Below, one piece after another: positions 17,858 through 27,846 of a DNA stretch of 61,084 nucleotides. Every line of letters starts with the position of its first letter. Position 1 is the first letter of the stretch. This DNA is from Pelagibacteraceae bacterium AG-404-P07 (GTDB lineage: Bacteria; Pseudomonadota; Alphaproteobacteria; Pelagibacterales; Pelagibacteraceae): NCBI GenBank assembly GCA_003216235.1, contig QCJE01000005.1, positions 1 through 61,084 of the forward strand, in the 5' to 3' direction. The position numbers and the translations under genes are program-made. The notes below the pieces were generated by a model. That model searched no databases. It was not told the DNA's origin and worked only from the letters and a program-made list of their open reading frames with translations.

Positions 17858-19534
17858 ATGTTGATCAAAAAAATAAAATTTGTCTTAATCTTTTTGTTAC
17901 TCTACCAGAGTCCAGTATATTCTAAAAGCACTACTTTCAATAAGTTCGATACTAAAAATTTATCCAATTATTTTTCTGGAATCATTGCATTTGAAAATAA
18001 GGATAATTCAAATGCTTTAGATTTTTTTAAATCTTCAAAAATCTTGATCTCTCAACACGAGCCTTATTTAAAAAGATATGTCTCATCTTTAGTTTTAGAG
18101 AATAAAATTTTACAAGCAACAAATGTAGTTAGAAATAATTTTGGAAAAAAAAATATGAATTTTTTTGATGCTTACTTGCTTTTAATTTTTGATAGTTTAA
18201 AAAAAAAGAACTTTAATCAAGCTGAATTGTATTTAAAGGACGCAAAAAATTCATTAAAAATTGATAATTTTAATACAGCAGTACTAGAGACATTAAATCA
18301 ATACATTTTTGTGTTTCAACAAAATAGAATTCCAGCTAACAAAAAAAATTATGGTAATTTATCATTAATCGCAGAAACTTTTCAAAGATGTTATTTAAAT
18401 GATGAAAAAACTGATACTTTTTTTTTAAATTTGATTAACAATCAAAAAACAGATTATACAAGATATACTTATTTTTATCTTAGTTATTTAATTAAAAATA
18501 ATAGATTTATAGATGCAATAAATATTACAGAAGATATTAACTATATAAATACCACGCTATTATTGTCTCAAGGTAAATATTGGATTGAGGAAAAAAATTA
18601 TAAAAAATTAAATGATGTATTTTCATGCAAAAATCACAATGATATAATGAGTGAATTTTTATTTTTAGTATCTAATCTTTATTCATCCCAAGATAATTAT
18701 GAAAAATCAAATTTTTATTTAAATCTCTCCAATTATTTAAATCCAAAATTCAAATACAATTTATCTTTAGTAGCTGAGAATTATTATTTTAATAGAGAAT
18801 ATAAAAAATCAAAAAAGATATTAAAAAATTTTTATAAAGATGAAATTTTTTATTATTGGTATCGAATTAAAAAGCAAGCCCAAATTATAGAAAAACAGAG
18901 AAACATAAAGGAGTCTGTAAATTTTGTTGAGTCTGAGTTTAATAAAATTGAAAACCCAAATAATAAAATGTTATTTGATTTAGCAAATTTTTATAGGAAT
19001 GCAAAAGAATTTGAAAAAGCAATTAATTTATTCACAAAAGTTCTAGATACAGTTGATGATAAAGCCGATATTCGTTCTGATATTTTGTATCGAAGAGGAA
19101 GTAGTTATGAAAGAATTAAAGATTACAAGAAAGCCGATAAGGATCTTTTTGCTTCCCTGGAACTCGATCCTGATGATGCGTATGTTTTAAATTATTTAGC
19201 TTATTCATGGCTTGAAAGAGATTATAAAATAAAAGAGGCAATTCAAATGTTAGAAATTGCGTATGAATCTGAAAGTGATGACCCATATATTATAGATTCT
19301 ATTGGTTGGGCTTATTATTTAGTTGATGATTATTTAAAAGCGGAAAAATTTCTTAAGACTGCAGTTCAGTTGATGCCAGATGATCCAATTGTTAGTGATC
19401 ATTATGGAGATATATTGTGGAAGTTAGACAGAAAAATTCAGGCGAGATATTTTTGGAAAAACGTACTTCAAATGAAAGATGCTGAAGAAAATATGATCAA
19501 AAATATTAATGCAAAACTAATTTATGGCCTTTAA
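17858..19534 (+). CDS. tetratricopeptide-repeat protein, exported
   Basis: A 558-residue protein with an N-terminal signal peptide (hydrophobic residues 7-18, then YSKS). The C-terminal half contains TPR-type helical repeats, for example ILYRRGSSYERIKDYKKADKD, DAYVLNYLAYSWLERDYKI and PYIIDSIGWAYYLVDDYLKA (about residues 400-510). These mediate protein contacts in the periplasm or at the outer membrane. The N-terminal half is divergent repeat-like helix. No enzymatic motif is seen. Homologues sit beside ispE in Alphaproteobacteria; function is not assigned. Confidence 0.8.
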   Translation: MLIKKIKFVLIFLLLYQSPVYSKSTTFNKFDTKNLSNYFSGIIAFENKDNSNALDFFKSSKILISQHEPYLKRYVSSLVLENKILQATNVVRNNFGKKNMNFFDAYLLLIFDSLKKKNFNQAELYLKDAKNSLKIDNFNTAVLETLNQYIFVFQQNRIPANKKNYGNLSLIAETFQRCYLNDEKTDTFFLNLINNQKTDYTRYTYFYLSYLIKNNRFIDAINITEDINYINTTLLLSQGKYWIEEKNYKKLNDVFSCKNHNDIMSEFLFLVSNLYSSQDNYEKSNFYLNLSNYLNPKFKYNLSLVAENYYFNREYKKSKKILKNFYKDEIFYYWYRIKKQAQIIEKQRNIKESVNFVESEFNKIENPNNKMLFDLANFYRNAKEFEKAINLFTKVLDTVDDKADIRSDILYRRGSSYERIKDYKKADKDLFASLELDPDDAYVLNYLAYSWLERDYKIKEAIQMLEIAYESESDDPYIIDSIGWAYYLVDDYLKAEKFLKTAVQLMPDDPIVSDHYGDILWKLDRKIQARYFWKNVLQMKDAEENMIKNINAKLIYGL

Positions 19535-19545
19535 AATTCTTAGTT

Positions 19546-20384
19546 ATGTTTCACAAAATTAAATCTCATGCAAAGATTAATTTAGCATTAAATATTACAG
19601 GTAAATCAAAATCATTGCATAAAATTGAGAGTATTGTTGCATTTGTAGAATTACATGATGAAATATACATAAAAAAAATCAGTAAGAAAAATCATGTAAT
19701 TTCATTTTTTGGAGAATTTTCAAATAATATAAACTCAAAAAATACTATTTCAAAATTACTCAAAATTTTAGAAGATAGAAATTTATTAAAAAAAAAATTT
19801 CATATTAAAATAAATAAAAAAATTCCCTCAAAATCAGGTCTAGGTGGTGGATCAATGAATGCTGCTAATATTTTAAAATATTTCTTAAAAAAAAAAATTG
19901 TAAAGATAAAAAAAAACAAGTTTTAGATATTTCAAAATCTATAGGTGAGGATGTAATTTTAGGGCTAAATTCATCTCATTTAATTTTAAATTCAAAAAAT
20001 ACAGTTAAACAATTTAAAGGGTGTAAAAATTTTTTTACTCTTATTATTAAACCTAATTTTGGATGTTCTACTAAAGAGATCTATTCAAGAGTAAGAAAAT
20101 TTAAAAGAAGTAAATTAAATAAACCAAATAAGAAAATGTTTGATTATAAATTTTTGAACAAAATGCACAATTCACTTGAACCTATTGCATTATCAAAATA
20201 TCCAAAATTAAAAAAAATAAAATCATATTTAGAAGGTTTATCAAAACCACTCTTTGTTCGAATGACAGGTTCTGGATCTGCAATAGTTGCATATTTTCAA
20301 AACAAAAAAGATTGCAATAAATCAATGACGCAGTTTAGAAAAGAATACAAAAAATACTGGTGTATATCTTCAAAAACTATATAA
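19546..20384 (+). pseudogene. ispE: 4-diphosphocytidyl-2-C-methyl-D-erythritol kinase, single-base frameshift
   Basis: A GHMP kinase of the MEP pathway in two frames. The N-terminal part (19546-19926) has SHAKINLALNI and the ATP-binding loop PSKSGLGGGSMNAA. The second frame continues KQVLDISKSIGEDVILGL and ends with the GHMP motif 3 segment RMTGSGSAIVAYF (to 20384). Adding one A to the 9-A run at 19909-19917, or to the 11-A run at 19887-19897, restores about 279 residues, the usual IspE length. IspE is normally essential and ispH is intact nearby, so a sequencing deletion or transcriptional slippage is likelier than gene loss. Confidence 0.88.
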
Positions 20385-20416
20385 ATTCATCTTTTTGTGT
20401 TATACGAATTTAATAT

Positions 20417-20490
20417 TGGGGCGTAGCCAAGCGGTAAGGCACGGGTTTTTGGTACCTGCATCCTAGGTTCGAATCCTAGCGCCCCAGCCA
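20417..20490 (+). tRNA. tRNA-Gln (anticodon TTG)
   Basis: A 74-base cloverleaf. The acceptor stem TGGGGCG pairs with CGCCCCA, followed by discriminator G and an encoded CCA. The D-arm is GCC/GGC with GG in the loop. The anticodon stem CGGGT/ACCTG has a TTTTGGT loop, giving TTG. The T-arm CTAGG/CCTAG has a canonical TTCGAAT loop. The sequence closely follows bacterial tRNA-Gln. It ends only three bases before the CCA-adding enzyme start codon. Confidence 0.96.
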
Positions 20491-20493
20491 AAT

Positions 20494-21771
20494 ATGAAAA
20501 ACTTAATAGATAAAATTTTTTTTAGAAAAAATAATTTAGAAAACATTAGCGAAAAAATAAAAAATCTTTCAAATACACCTCAATTGAAAAAAATATTTGA
20601 CTCGATAAATTTATACTCTGAAAAAAGTGAAATTAGGCTTGTGGGAGGATGTGTTAGAAAAATTTTAAATAACGAAAAAGTTGATGACATTGATCTTGCA
20701 ACAAATTTAGAGCCTATTGAAGTTTCTGAAATTTTTAAGAAAAATCAAATAGATTATTATGAGACAGGAATTCAACACGGTACCATTACAGCAATAATAG
20801 ATGATAAAAAATTTGAAATTACCAGTTTAAGAGAAGATCTATTAACTGACGGCAGACATGCACAAGTTAAGTTTTCTAAAGATTGGAGAAAAGATGCTTT
20901 GAGAAGAGATTTTACAATTAATTCTATTTATTCTGATAGAGAGGGAAATATTTTTGATCCTTTTAATGGTAAAGAAGATTTAAAAAAAGGTTATGTAAAA
21001 TTCATTGGCGATGGAGATAAAAGAATAAAAGAAGATTATCTTAGAATATTGAGATATTTGAGATTCTTTATATGTTATTCCAAACAAAAGCATAATCCTG
21101 AAACTTTAAGGATAATAAAAAAAAATATTGATGGAATATCTCAATTATCTAAGGAAAGATTGTTAGATGAATTAAGAAAAATTACTTCACCTGATAATTT
21201 GATTAAGATTTCTAGGGATAAACAGACTTTAGATTTATTGAAGGTCATTTTTCCTGAACTAAAATATATTGATAACTTTTCAAAAATTTCTTCTCAAGCT
21301 AAAATTTTTTTTGATGAGATAGATTTTTTATTTTTACTGTCCATAATGATTATCGATGACACTGATAATGTAGATTACTTCTTATATAAATTTAATTTTT
21401 CAAAAAAAGATAAAAATAGAATTAAATTTATTTCTGATTTTTATAAAAATAAACCAAATTTGAAGTCATTTTCAGAAAAAAATATGAATAAGATTTTATA
21501 TTATAATGGAAAAAAAGCTGTGCTGGATATTTTGATTTATAATATGTTTAGATTTAAAAAATCTAATCAAAAAAATATTAATGATTTAATTAAATTATAT
21601 AAATCAAAAAATGTTCCACAGATGCCTATAAAAGCTGATTTATTGAAGTCAAAATATAATCTTAAAGAAGGAAGAAGTTTAGGCAATAAGCTTAGGTTAA
21701 TTGAGAAAGAGTGGGTTGAAAATAATTTTCAAATTTCAGAACAGCAAGTTGAAAATATTATAAATAATTAA
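20494..21771 (+). CDS. cca: CCA-adding tRNA nucleotidyltransferase
   Basis: A 425-residue class II nucleotidyltransferase that adds or repairs tRNA 3' CCA. The N-terminal [11 protein letters not shown] motif and the catalytic Asp pair in VDDIDLATN lie near residues 49-70. The template-reading [11 protein letters not shown] segment and [10 protein letters not shown] follow. The start codon lies three bases after tRNA-Gln, so there is no room for a separate promoter or ribosome-binding site outside the tRNA. The stop shares TTAA with convergent greA. Confidence 0.94.
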   Translation: MKNLIDKIFFRKNNLENISEKIKNLSNTPQLKKIFDSINLYSEKSEIRLVGGCVRKILNNEKVDDIDLATNLEPIEVSEIFKKNQIDYYETGIQHGTITAIIDDKKFEITSLREDLLTDGRHAQVKFSKDWRKDALRRDFTINSIYSDREGNIFDPFNGKEDLKKGYVKFIGDGDKRIKEDYLRILRYLRFFICYSKQKHNPETLRIIKKNIDGISQLSKERLLDELRKITSPDNLIKISRDKQTLDLLKVIFPELKYIDNFSKISSQAKIFFDEIDFLFLLSIMIIDDTDNVDYFLYKFNFSKKDKNRIKFISDFYKNKPNLKSFSEKNMNKILYYNGKKAVLDILIYNMFRFKKSNQKNINDLIKLYKSKNVPQMPIKADLLKSKYNLKEGRSLGNKLRLIEKEWVENNFQISEQQVENIINN

Positions 21772-22244
21772 ATATATTTTACATCTTTTATATTAAAATT
21801 TTTCACTCCAGCAGGTGTATTTATTTCAACTAAGTCATTTTTATTTTTTCCTATCAATCCTTTTCCGATAGGAGATTGAAAATAAATTAATTTTTGTTTA
21901 AGATCAGCTTCATCTTTGCCAACAATTTTATAATTTATTTTTTCACCAGTGTCTAAATTTTCTAAAAAAACTGTTGAACCAAAAATAATTTTACCTTCAT
22001 TATTTAATTTAGTAACGTCAATTATATTTGCTCTGGCAATGACATCATTTATTTCTGTTATTCTTCCCTCATTGTGAGATTGTTCTTCTTTTGCGGCATG
22101 ATATTCTGCATTTTCTTTTAAATCTCCATGAGATCTTGCTTCAGCTATAGCAGCAACAATTTCTGGTCTTTTTTTTTCTTTTAAAAAAATTAATTCTTCC
22201 TTAAGTTTATTTAAACCATTCAATGTAATTGGTTCTTTATCCAT
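21768..22244 (-). CDS. greA: transcription elongation factor GreA
   Basis: A 158-residue factor, the standard GreA length, that rescues backtracked RNA polymerase by stimulating transcript cleavage. The N-terminal coiled coil carries the acidic tip [20 protein letters not shown]. The C-terminal FKBP-like domain has the family [10 protein letters not shown] segment. It is one base downstream of hemF and shares a TTAA double stop with cca. Confidence 0.96.
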   Translation of the reverse strand: MDKEPITLNGLNKLKEELIFLKEKKRPEIVAAIAEARSHGDLKENAEYHAAKEEQSHNEGRITEINDVIARANIIDVTKLNNEGKIIFGSTVFLENLDTGEKINYKIVGKDEADLKQKLIYFQSPIGKGLIGKNKNDLVEINTPAGVKNFNIKDVKYI

Positions 22245-22245
22245 A

Positions 22246-23073
22246 TTATTTCCATTTAGCTAAAGGTGGTAATGACATTAATATTCCCTCAACATTTCCA
22301 GCTGTTTGTAAACCAAATTTTGTTCCTCTATCATAAAGTAGGTTAAATTCTGTATATCTTCCTCTTTTAATATATTGTATTTCTTTATCCTGCATAGTCC
22401 ATTTTTTTTTAATTTTTTTTAAAATAATATTTTGAAAAATTGATTGAAATGTTATTCCAACATCTCTCACAAAATCAAAATTTTTATTAAAATTATTTTT
22501 TTTATAATCAAAGAAAATTCCTCCTATACCTCTTGGCTCTTTTCTATGTGGTAAGTAAAAATATTGATCACACCATTTCTTATATTTGTTATAATAATTT
22601 TTATTATGTCTATCGCACATTTTTTTTAAAATTTTGTGAAATTCTTTTTTTTCTTTTTTATCAATTTTTGACGGTGTAACATCCATACCTCCCCCAAACC
22701 AATCATGAGTAGTACATATGTACCTTGTGTTAAAATGCATGGCTGGGATTAAGGGATTTTTCATATGCATTACGACTGAAATACCTGATGCCCAAAATCT
22801 TGGATCTTTTTGAGCCCCAGGTATATTTTTTTGAAACTGTTTTGGAAATCTTCCATATACTTTTGAAAAGTTTACTCCAACTTTATCAAAAACTTTTCCA
22901 TTTTTTAAAATTCTATATTCTCCACCTCCCTCATCTTTTTTTTGATTTCTTTTCCAATTTGTTGATTTGAACTTAAATTTATTTCTTTCAAGTTTTACTA
23001 TTGAGTCACAAATAGCATCTTGTAACACTTTAAACCAATTACTTGTTATATTTTTTTTAGTCTCTAAATCCAT
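22246..23073 (-). CDS. hemF: oxygen-dependent coproporphyrinogen III oxidase
   Basis: A 275-residue aerobic HemF for haem synthesis, converting coproporphyrinogen III to protoporphyrinogen IX. Conserved segments include [20 protein letters not shown] and [14 protein letters not shown], and near the C-terminus [19 protein letters not shown]. Haem made here is needed by the bc1 complex encoded divergently next door. It lies one base after the trmL-like gene. Confidence 0.96.
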   Translation of the reverse strand: MDLETKKNITSNWFKVLQDAICDSIVKLERNKFKFKSTNWKRNQKKDEGGGEYRILKNGKVFDKVGVNFSKVYGRFPKQFQKNIPGAQKDPRFWASGISVVMHMKNPLIPAMHFNTRYICTTHDWFGGGMDVTPSKIDKKEKKEFHKILKKMCDRHNKNYYNKYKKWCDQYFYLPHRKEPRGIGGIFFDYKKNNFNKNFDFVRDVGITFQSIFQNIILKKIKKKWTMQDKEIQYIKRGRYTEFNLLYDRGTKFGLQTAGNVEGILMSLPPLAKWK

Positions 23074-23074
23074 T

Positions 23075-23548
23075 TTAAATAAAACCAGTTTGCTTAAGAC
23101 TTTCAGCTAAAATAATTGCAGCTGATGAAGCTATATTAAGTGAACGTTTATCATTTTTCATAGGTATTTTTAATCGATATTTTACTAGATTATGAATATT
23201 TTTGGGAACTCCAGCACTTTCTCTACCAAATAATATTGTGTCATTTTTTTCAAATTTAAATTTTGTATATGGTTTCGAAGCCTTTGTGGTCATCAATATA
23301 ATTCTTTGATTCCTTTTTAATTCAAAAAAATGATCAAAACTTTGGTAAAATTTGATTTCTTTTTCATCCATATAATCCAATACGACTCTCTTGAATCTTT
23401 TATCATTTAATAAAAAGCCACATGGCTCTATAATCTCCAATTTTGCTCCGAGACAAGCACATGTCCTTATTATTGCAGCTGTATTTTGAGGAATATCTGG
23501 TTCAAATAATGCAATTTTAGGCCTTTGATTTATGGAATTCTGTGTCAT
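23075..23548 (-). CDS. trmL: tRNA (cytidine(34)-2'-O)-methyltransferase
   Basis: A 157-residue SPOUT-fold methyltransferase. The N-terminus has ALFEPDIPQNTAAIIRTCACLG, and the C-terminal trefoil-knot SAM-binding segments are LFGRESAGVP and RSLNIASSAAI. Length and motifs match the TrmL group that methylates the wobble ribose in certain tRNA-Leu. First gene of trmL-hemF-greA, divergent from petABC across a 93-base gap. Confidence 0.88.
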   Translation of the reverse strand: MTQNSINQRPKIALFEPDIPQNTAAIIRTCACLGAKLEIIEPCGFLLNDKRFKRVVLDYMDEKEIKFYQSFDHFFELKRNQRIILMTTKASKPYTKFKFEKNDTILFGRESAGVPKNIHNLVKYRLKIPMKNDKRSLNIASSAAIILAESLKQTGFI

Positions 23549-23556
23549 TCTTTCAG

Positions 23557-23570
23557 TAGTAAATTTACTA
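23557..23570. promoter_or_regulatory. 14-bp perfect palindrome between trmL and petA
   Basis: TAGTAAATTTACTA is a perfect palindrome nine bases upstream of the trmL start and about 71 bases upstream of petA. A second, weaker inverted repeat (TATATG ... CATATA) follows at about 23579-23594. Position in a divergent promoter region suggests a dimeric regulator site. The regulator is unknown, and AT-rich sequence makes chance palindromes likelier. Confidence 0.35.
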
Positions 23571-23641
23571 TTATATATTATATGAAACCATATATTTAAG
23601 TAGAAAAAATCTATATTGAGTATATTTAATAAAAAATATTA

Positions 23642-24151
23642 ATGTCAGAAAAAAAAACCAAAAGAAGAGACTTTTTATTTACCGCTACTTACGCCGTAGG
23701 AGCAGTTGGAGTGGGAGCAACTATTTGGCCTATGATAGACCAAATGAACCCAGATGCATCAGTAAAAGCACTAGCAAGTACCGAAGTGAATGTAAGTACA
23801 GTAACCCCTGGTAAAACAATAACTGTTTTATGGAGAGGTAAACCAGTTTTTATTAGAAGAAGAACTCAAGAGGAAATAGCCGAAGCAAAATCTGTGAAGT
23901 TAGAGGAATTAAAACATCCTGAGAAAGATGAAGATCGAGCTAAAAATCCAGAGTGGCTTGTTATGTTAGGGGTATGCACTCATCTTGGTTGTGTACCTTT
24001 GGATCAAAAGGGAGATTATAACGGTTGGTTTTGCCCATGTCATGGATCACATTATGATATATCAGGTAGAATTAGAAAAGGTCCTGCACCAACAAATATG
24101 GAAATTCCTAAGTATGAGTTTGTTGACACTAACACAATTAAAATTGGATAA
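23642..24151 (+). CDS. petA: ubiquinol-cytochrome c reductase iron-sulfur (Rieske) subunit
   Basis: A 169-residue Rieske protein of the bc1 complex. An N-terminal twin-arginine-type leader ([10 protein letters not shown], then a hydrophobic span to about residue 32) anchors it in the membrane. The 2Fe-2S cluster is held by CTHLGC and CPCHGSH near residues 117-122 and 137-143. It is the first gene of petABC; petB starts nine bases after its stop. Confidence 0.97.
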   Translation: MSEKKTKRRDFLFTATYAVGAVGVGATIWPMIDQMNPDASVKALASTEVNVSTVTPGKTITVLWRGKPVFIRRRTQEEIAEAKSVKLEELKHPEKDEDRAKNPEWLVMLGVCTHLGCVPLDQKGDYNGWFCPCHGSHYDISGRIRKGPAPTNMEIPKYEFVDTNTIKIG

Positions 24152-24160
24152 TAATTAATC

Positions 24161-25423
24161 ATGAGTGATCACGAGTATATACCTAAATCAAAAGTTGGAA
24201 AATGGTTTAACGATCGTTTACCCTTACTTACTCTAGCTAATCATTTAACTGATTATCCAACTCCAAAAAATTTAAACTATTGGTGGACATTTGGTGGAAT
24301 TTTAACTTTTTGTTTACTCACTCAAATTGTGACTGGCTTAGTATTAGCAATGCATTACATTGCTCATGCAGATATGGCTTTTGATAGTGTTGAACATATA
24401 ATGAGGGATGTAAATTATGGTTGGTTAATTAGATATATTCATGCAAATGGCGCATCAATGTTTTTTTTAGCAGTTTATATTCATATATTTAGATCTCTGT
24501 TCTATGGTTCTTACAAATCTCCAAGAGAAATAATTTGGATCATAGGTATTATTATTTATCTTTTAATGATGGCAGCTGCCTTTATGGGGTACGTTCTTCC
24601 TTGGGGACAAATGAGTTTTTGGGGTGCAACAGTAATTACAAATCTATTTAGCGCAATTCCTTTAGTAGGTGAAGGGATTGTTACTTGGTTGTGGGGTGGT
24701 TACTCAGTTGATAATCCTACATTAACTAGATTTTTTACTCTTCATTATTTAATACCATTTTTAATTTTAGGTTTAGTTGTTTTACATATTTGGGCATTAC
24801 ATGTTCCTGGAAATAATAATCCTGTAGGAATAGATATTAAAAAACCATCAAAGGATACAGTGCCATTTCACCCTTATATTGTAATAAAAGACGGTTTTGC
24901 ATTATTGATGTTCATGATTGTTTTTGCATTTTTTGTTTTTTATACGCCAAATATCTTAGGTCATGCAGATAACTACATTGAGGCTGATCCTTTAGTGACA
25001 CCAGCACATATTGTTCCGGAATGGTATTTGCTACCTTTTTATGCAATTTTAAGATCAGTTCCTGATAAACTTTTAGGGGTTGTTGCTATGTTGGCTGCAA
25101 TTTTTATTTTAGCAGCACTTCCATGGCTAGATACTTCTAAAATTAGATCAGCTGTATTTAGACCTTTGTATAGGCAGTTTTATTGGATTCTTGTTGTTGA
25201 TGTTTTAGTTTTAGGTTATGTGGGTGCAATGCCTGCAGAAGGCCTATATCTTTTGATTGCTAGAGTTGCAACAGTTTATTATTTTTTACATTTTTTAGTT
25301 GTTCTTCCAGTTCTGGGCTTAAAGGAGAGAACTTTGCCCGTTCCATTAAGCATTACAGAGTCTGTTTTAGGTGGATCTCCAAATTTAGCTACCGCAAAAA
25401 ATAAAGAAAGTTTAAATAACTAA
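24161..25423 (+). CDS. petB: cytochrome b subunit of bc1 complex
   Basis: A 420-residue polytopic membrane protein. Haem-ligand histidines are visible in [20 protein letters not shown] and in [11 protein letters not shown]...LHIWALH. The Qo-site PEWY motif is in [19 protein letters not shown]. The end of petB abuts the GTG start of the cytochrome c1 gene directly. Full-length compared with alphaproteobacterial cytochrome b. Confidence 0.97.
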   Translation: MSDHEYIPKSKVGKWFNDRLPLLTLANHLTDYPTPKNLNYWWTFGGILTFCLLTQIVTGLVLAMHYIAHADMAFDSVEHIMRDVNYGWLIRYIHANGASMFFLAVYIHIFRSLFYGSYKSPREIIWIIGIIIYLLMMAAAFMGYVLPWGQMSFWGATVITNLFSAIPLVGEGIVTWLWGGYSVDNPTLTRFFTLHYLIPFLILGLVVLHIWALHVPGNNNPVGIDIKKPSKDTVPFHPYIVIKDGFALLMFMIVFAFFVFYTPNILGHADNYIEADPLVTPAHIVPEWYLLPFYAILRSVPDKLLGVVAMLAAIFILAALPWLDTSKIRSAVFRPLYRQFYWILVVDVLVLGYVGAMPAEGLYLLIARVATVYYFLHFLVVLPVLGLKERTLPVPLSITESVLGGSPNLATAKNKESLNN

Positions 25424-26203
25424 GTGAAAAATTTTTTAAGATCAATATTCTTGATTATATTTCTTGCTGGTTTTCAATATAACTCTAATGCAGCTGAAAA
25501 GGTAGAATATTTAAAAACTGATTGGAGTTTTAAAGGACTTTTTGGTAAGTTTGATAGGGCTTCACTTCAAAGAGGATATCAAGTTTACACCGAGGTATGT
25601 TCGTCTTGTCATTCAATGAAATATTTAAGTTATAGAAACTTAGCAGAAAAGGGAGGACCTGAATTTACAGAACTCCAAGCAAAAGCAATTGCGGCATCTT
25701 TTGAAGTGAAAGATGGCCCAAATGAAGACGGTGAAATGTTTACTAGGCCTGGAAAATTATCTGATAAATTTGTAATGCCATATGAAAATATTAAAGCTGC
25801 TCAAGCTGCAAATGGTGGCGCTTATCCACCAGATATGTCAGTTTTAGTTAAAGCAAGAGGTGGTGGAGTAGATTATATTTATTCTCTCCTACAAGGTTAT
25901 GAAGATCCACCAGCAGGAATTACTCTAGACGATGGGGTTTATTATAATAAATACATGTATGGAAATAAAATTAAAATGGCCAATCAATTATCAGATGGGT
26001 TAGTTGAATATTCTGACGGAACAAAAGCATCAGTTGAACAAATGTCTAAAGATGTGACGACTTTTTTGATGTGGGCTGCTGAGCCTCATTTAGAGTCTCG
26101 ACATCAAATGGGTTTCAAAGCAATTGTGTATTTGATTATTTTAACCATCCTAGTATATTTTAGTATGAAAAGAATTTGGTCACGTATTAAAACGGAAGTT
26201 TAA
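25424..26203 (+). CDS. petC: cytochrome c1 subunit of bc1 complex
   Basis: A 259-residue protein beginning with GTG immediately after the petB stop. A signal peptide (ILLIIFLAG-like core, cut near SNAAE) precedes the c-type haem site CSSCH near residue 64. The axial Met is probably in the KMANQLSDG region. A C-terminal membrane anchor (YLIILTILVYFSMKRIW) completes a normal cytochrome c1. Its last 24 bases overlap convergent ychF. Confidence 0.96.
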   Translation: MKNFLRSIFLIIFLAGFQYNSNAAEKVEYLKTDWSFKGLFGKFDRASLQRGYQVYTEVCSSCHSMKYLSYRNLAEKGGPEFTELQAKAIAASFEVKDGPNEDGEMFTRPGKLSDKFVMPYENIKAAQAANGGAYPPDMSVLVKARGGGVDYIYSLLQGYEDPPAGITLDDGVYYNKYMYGNKIKMANQLSDGLVEYSDGTKASVEQMSKDVTTFLMWAAEPHLESRHQMGFKAIVYLIILTILVYFSMKRIWSRIKTEV

Positions 26204-27253
26204 TACATCACCATCTTTAACAACATAATCTTTTCCTTCTAGTCTCATTTTACCATTGGTTTTAGAATTTACCCAGCCATCGTTAGCAATAAAATCGTCA
26301 TACGAAATTGTCTCCGCTCTAATAAAGCCTTTTTCAAAATCAGTATGAATTTCACCAGCAGCTTTTGGTGCTGTACAGTTTTTTTGAATAGTCCAAGCTC
26401 TAGTTTCCTCTGGTCCTGAAGTAAAATAAGTGTCTAGTTCAAGAATTTTATATCCTTTTTGAATCAACAAGTTTAATCCAGTTTCGCTAATACCAATCAT
26501 TTCCATGTAATTATTTTTTTCTTTAGGGTCTAATTCATTTATTTGATTTTCTATATCAGCAGAAATAATTAACGTATTTTCTTGACCATATTTATCTATA
26601 AAAATTTTAGTATAGTTATTGCCTTTTTGGACACTTTTTTCATCCACATTACAAACAAAAATCTTAGGTTTTAAGGATAAAAGTCCACTTTGATTGAGTT
26701 GTTTTTTATCAAACTCTGATTTTAAAATTGATAAATCTTTACCATCGTTAATAGAATCTAAAGCCAATTTTAGAATTTTCAACTGCTCTTCATCAACATT
26801 CTTTTTATTATTTTTTTCAAGTCTTTTTTGAATAGACTCAAGATCCGCAAGCATCATTTCCGTTTCAATAATTTCTAAATCCCTCACAGGATCAACAGTT
26901 GGATTAACATTTTGAATATCATCAGAATCAAAGCATCTAATCATATGAATAATAGAGTCAACTTCTCTAATATGTGATAAGAATTTGTTACCCAAACCTT
27001 CACCTTTAGATGCACCTTTGACCAACCCAGCAATATCTACAAATGAAATTGTTGTATTTATAATTTTTTTTGATTTAGATATTTTAGCTAAATTATTTAA
27101 TCTCACATCTGGAACTGGAACAACTCCTACATTAGGATCTATTGTACAAAAAGGAAAATTTGCAGCTTGCGCTTTGCTAGAATTTGTTAATGCATTGAAA
27201 AGAGTAGATTTACCAACATTTGGAAGTCCTACAATTCCACATTTAAAACTCAT
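26180..27253 (-). CDS. ychF: redox-regulated ATPase/GTPase YchF
   Basis: A 357-residue Obg-family NTPase. Walker A is GLPNVGKST at residues 8-16, followed by NFPFCTIDPNVG and DIAGLVKGAS. The usual NKxD is replaced by NVDE (FVCNVDEKS), as in YchF/OLA1, which prefers ATP. The C-terminal TGS domain includes AWTIQKNCTAPKAAG. It overlaps petC by 24 bases and its start overlaps the pth stop by one base. Confidence 0.96.
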   Translation of the reverse strand: MSFKCGIVGLPNVGKSTLFNALTNSSKAQAANFPFCTIDPNVGVVPVPDVRLNNLAKISKSKKIINTTISFVDIAGLVKGASKGEGLGNKFLSHIREVDSIIHMIRCFDSDDIQNVNPTVDPVRDLEIIETEMMLADLESIQKRLEKNNKKNVDEEQLKILKLALDSINDGKDLSILKSEFDKKQLNQSGLLSLKPKIFVCNVDEKSVQKGNNYTKIFIDKYGQENTLIISADIENQINELDPKEKNNYMEMIGISETGLNLLIQKGYKILELDTYFTSGPEETRAWTIQKNCTAPKAAGEIHTDFEKGFIRAETISYDDFIANDGWVNSKTNGKMRLEGKDYVVKDGDVLNFRFNT

Positions 27254-27813
27254 TACTTATTATTTACTGTGCTTGAAAATAAATCTAATTTTTTATCAAG
27301 AAGAATTAAAATAGAGTCAATTATATTTTCGGTAATTTTTTCAATTCCCTCAGCTTCATCTTCATTAAAATTTTGTAAAACATAATCAGCTACTTCTATT
27401 TTATCTTGAGGTTTTCCAATTCCTATTCTTATTCTAGAATAGTCTTTACCTATAAATTTATCAATTGAGGCAATTCCATTATGACCTGCATTAGAACCTC
27501 CAAATTTAGCTTTTATTTTTCCAAATTCAACATCTAGATCATCATGAAAAACTATCACATTTTCTGCATCAATTTTAAAATACTCAAGCAATTCCCTAAT
27601 ACAAATACCTGAGTTATTCATAAAAGTTAAAGGTTTGATCGCATAAATTTTTTTATTTCCAATATTCCCGGTAGTTAGTAGCCCCTTGAATTTTGGTTTT
27701 TGTTTGGATAAGCCAAACTTTTTATTTATTGAGTCTATAACCTTAAATCCGACATTATGTCTGTTATTTTCACTATTTGGAGTTGGATTACCTAAACCTA
27801 CAAATAAAAGCAT
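27253..27813 (-). CDS. pth: peptidyl-tRNA hydrolase
   Basis: A 186-residue esterase that recycles peptidyl-tRNA. The catalytic His is in NNRHNVGF near residue 20. PLTFMNNSG and HDDLDVEFG hold the conserved substrate-binding Asn and Asp. It lies between rplY and ychF, the common rplY-pth-ychF order in bacteria, consistent with a shared translation-related transcript. Confidence 0.96.
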   Translation of the reverse strand: MLLFVGLGNPTPNSENNRHNVGFKVIDSINKKFGLSKQKPKFKGLLTTGNIGNKKIYAIKPLTFMNNSGICIRELLEYFKIDAENVIVFHDDLDVEFGKIKAKFGGSNAGHNGIASIDKFIGKDYSRIRIGIGKPQDKIEVADYVLQNFNEDEAEGIEKITENIIDSILILLDKKLDLFSSTVNNK

Positions 27814-27846
27814 AACTAATGAAATTGAAGTCTCAATTTTGATTTA

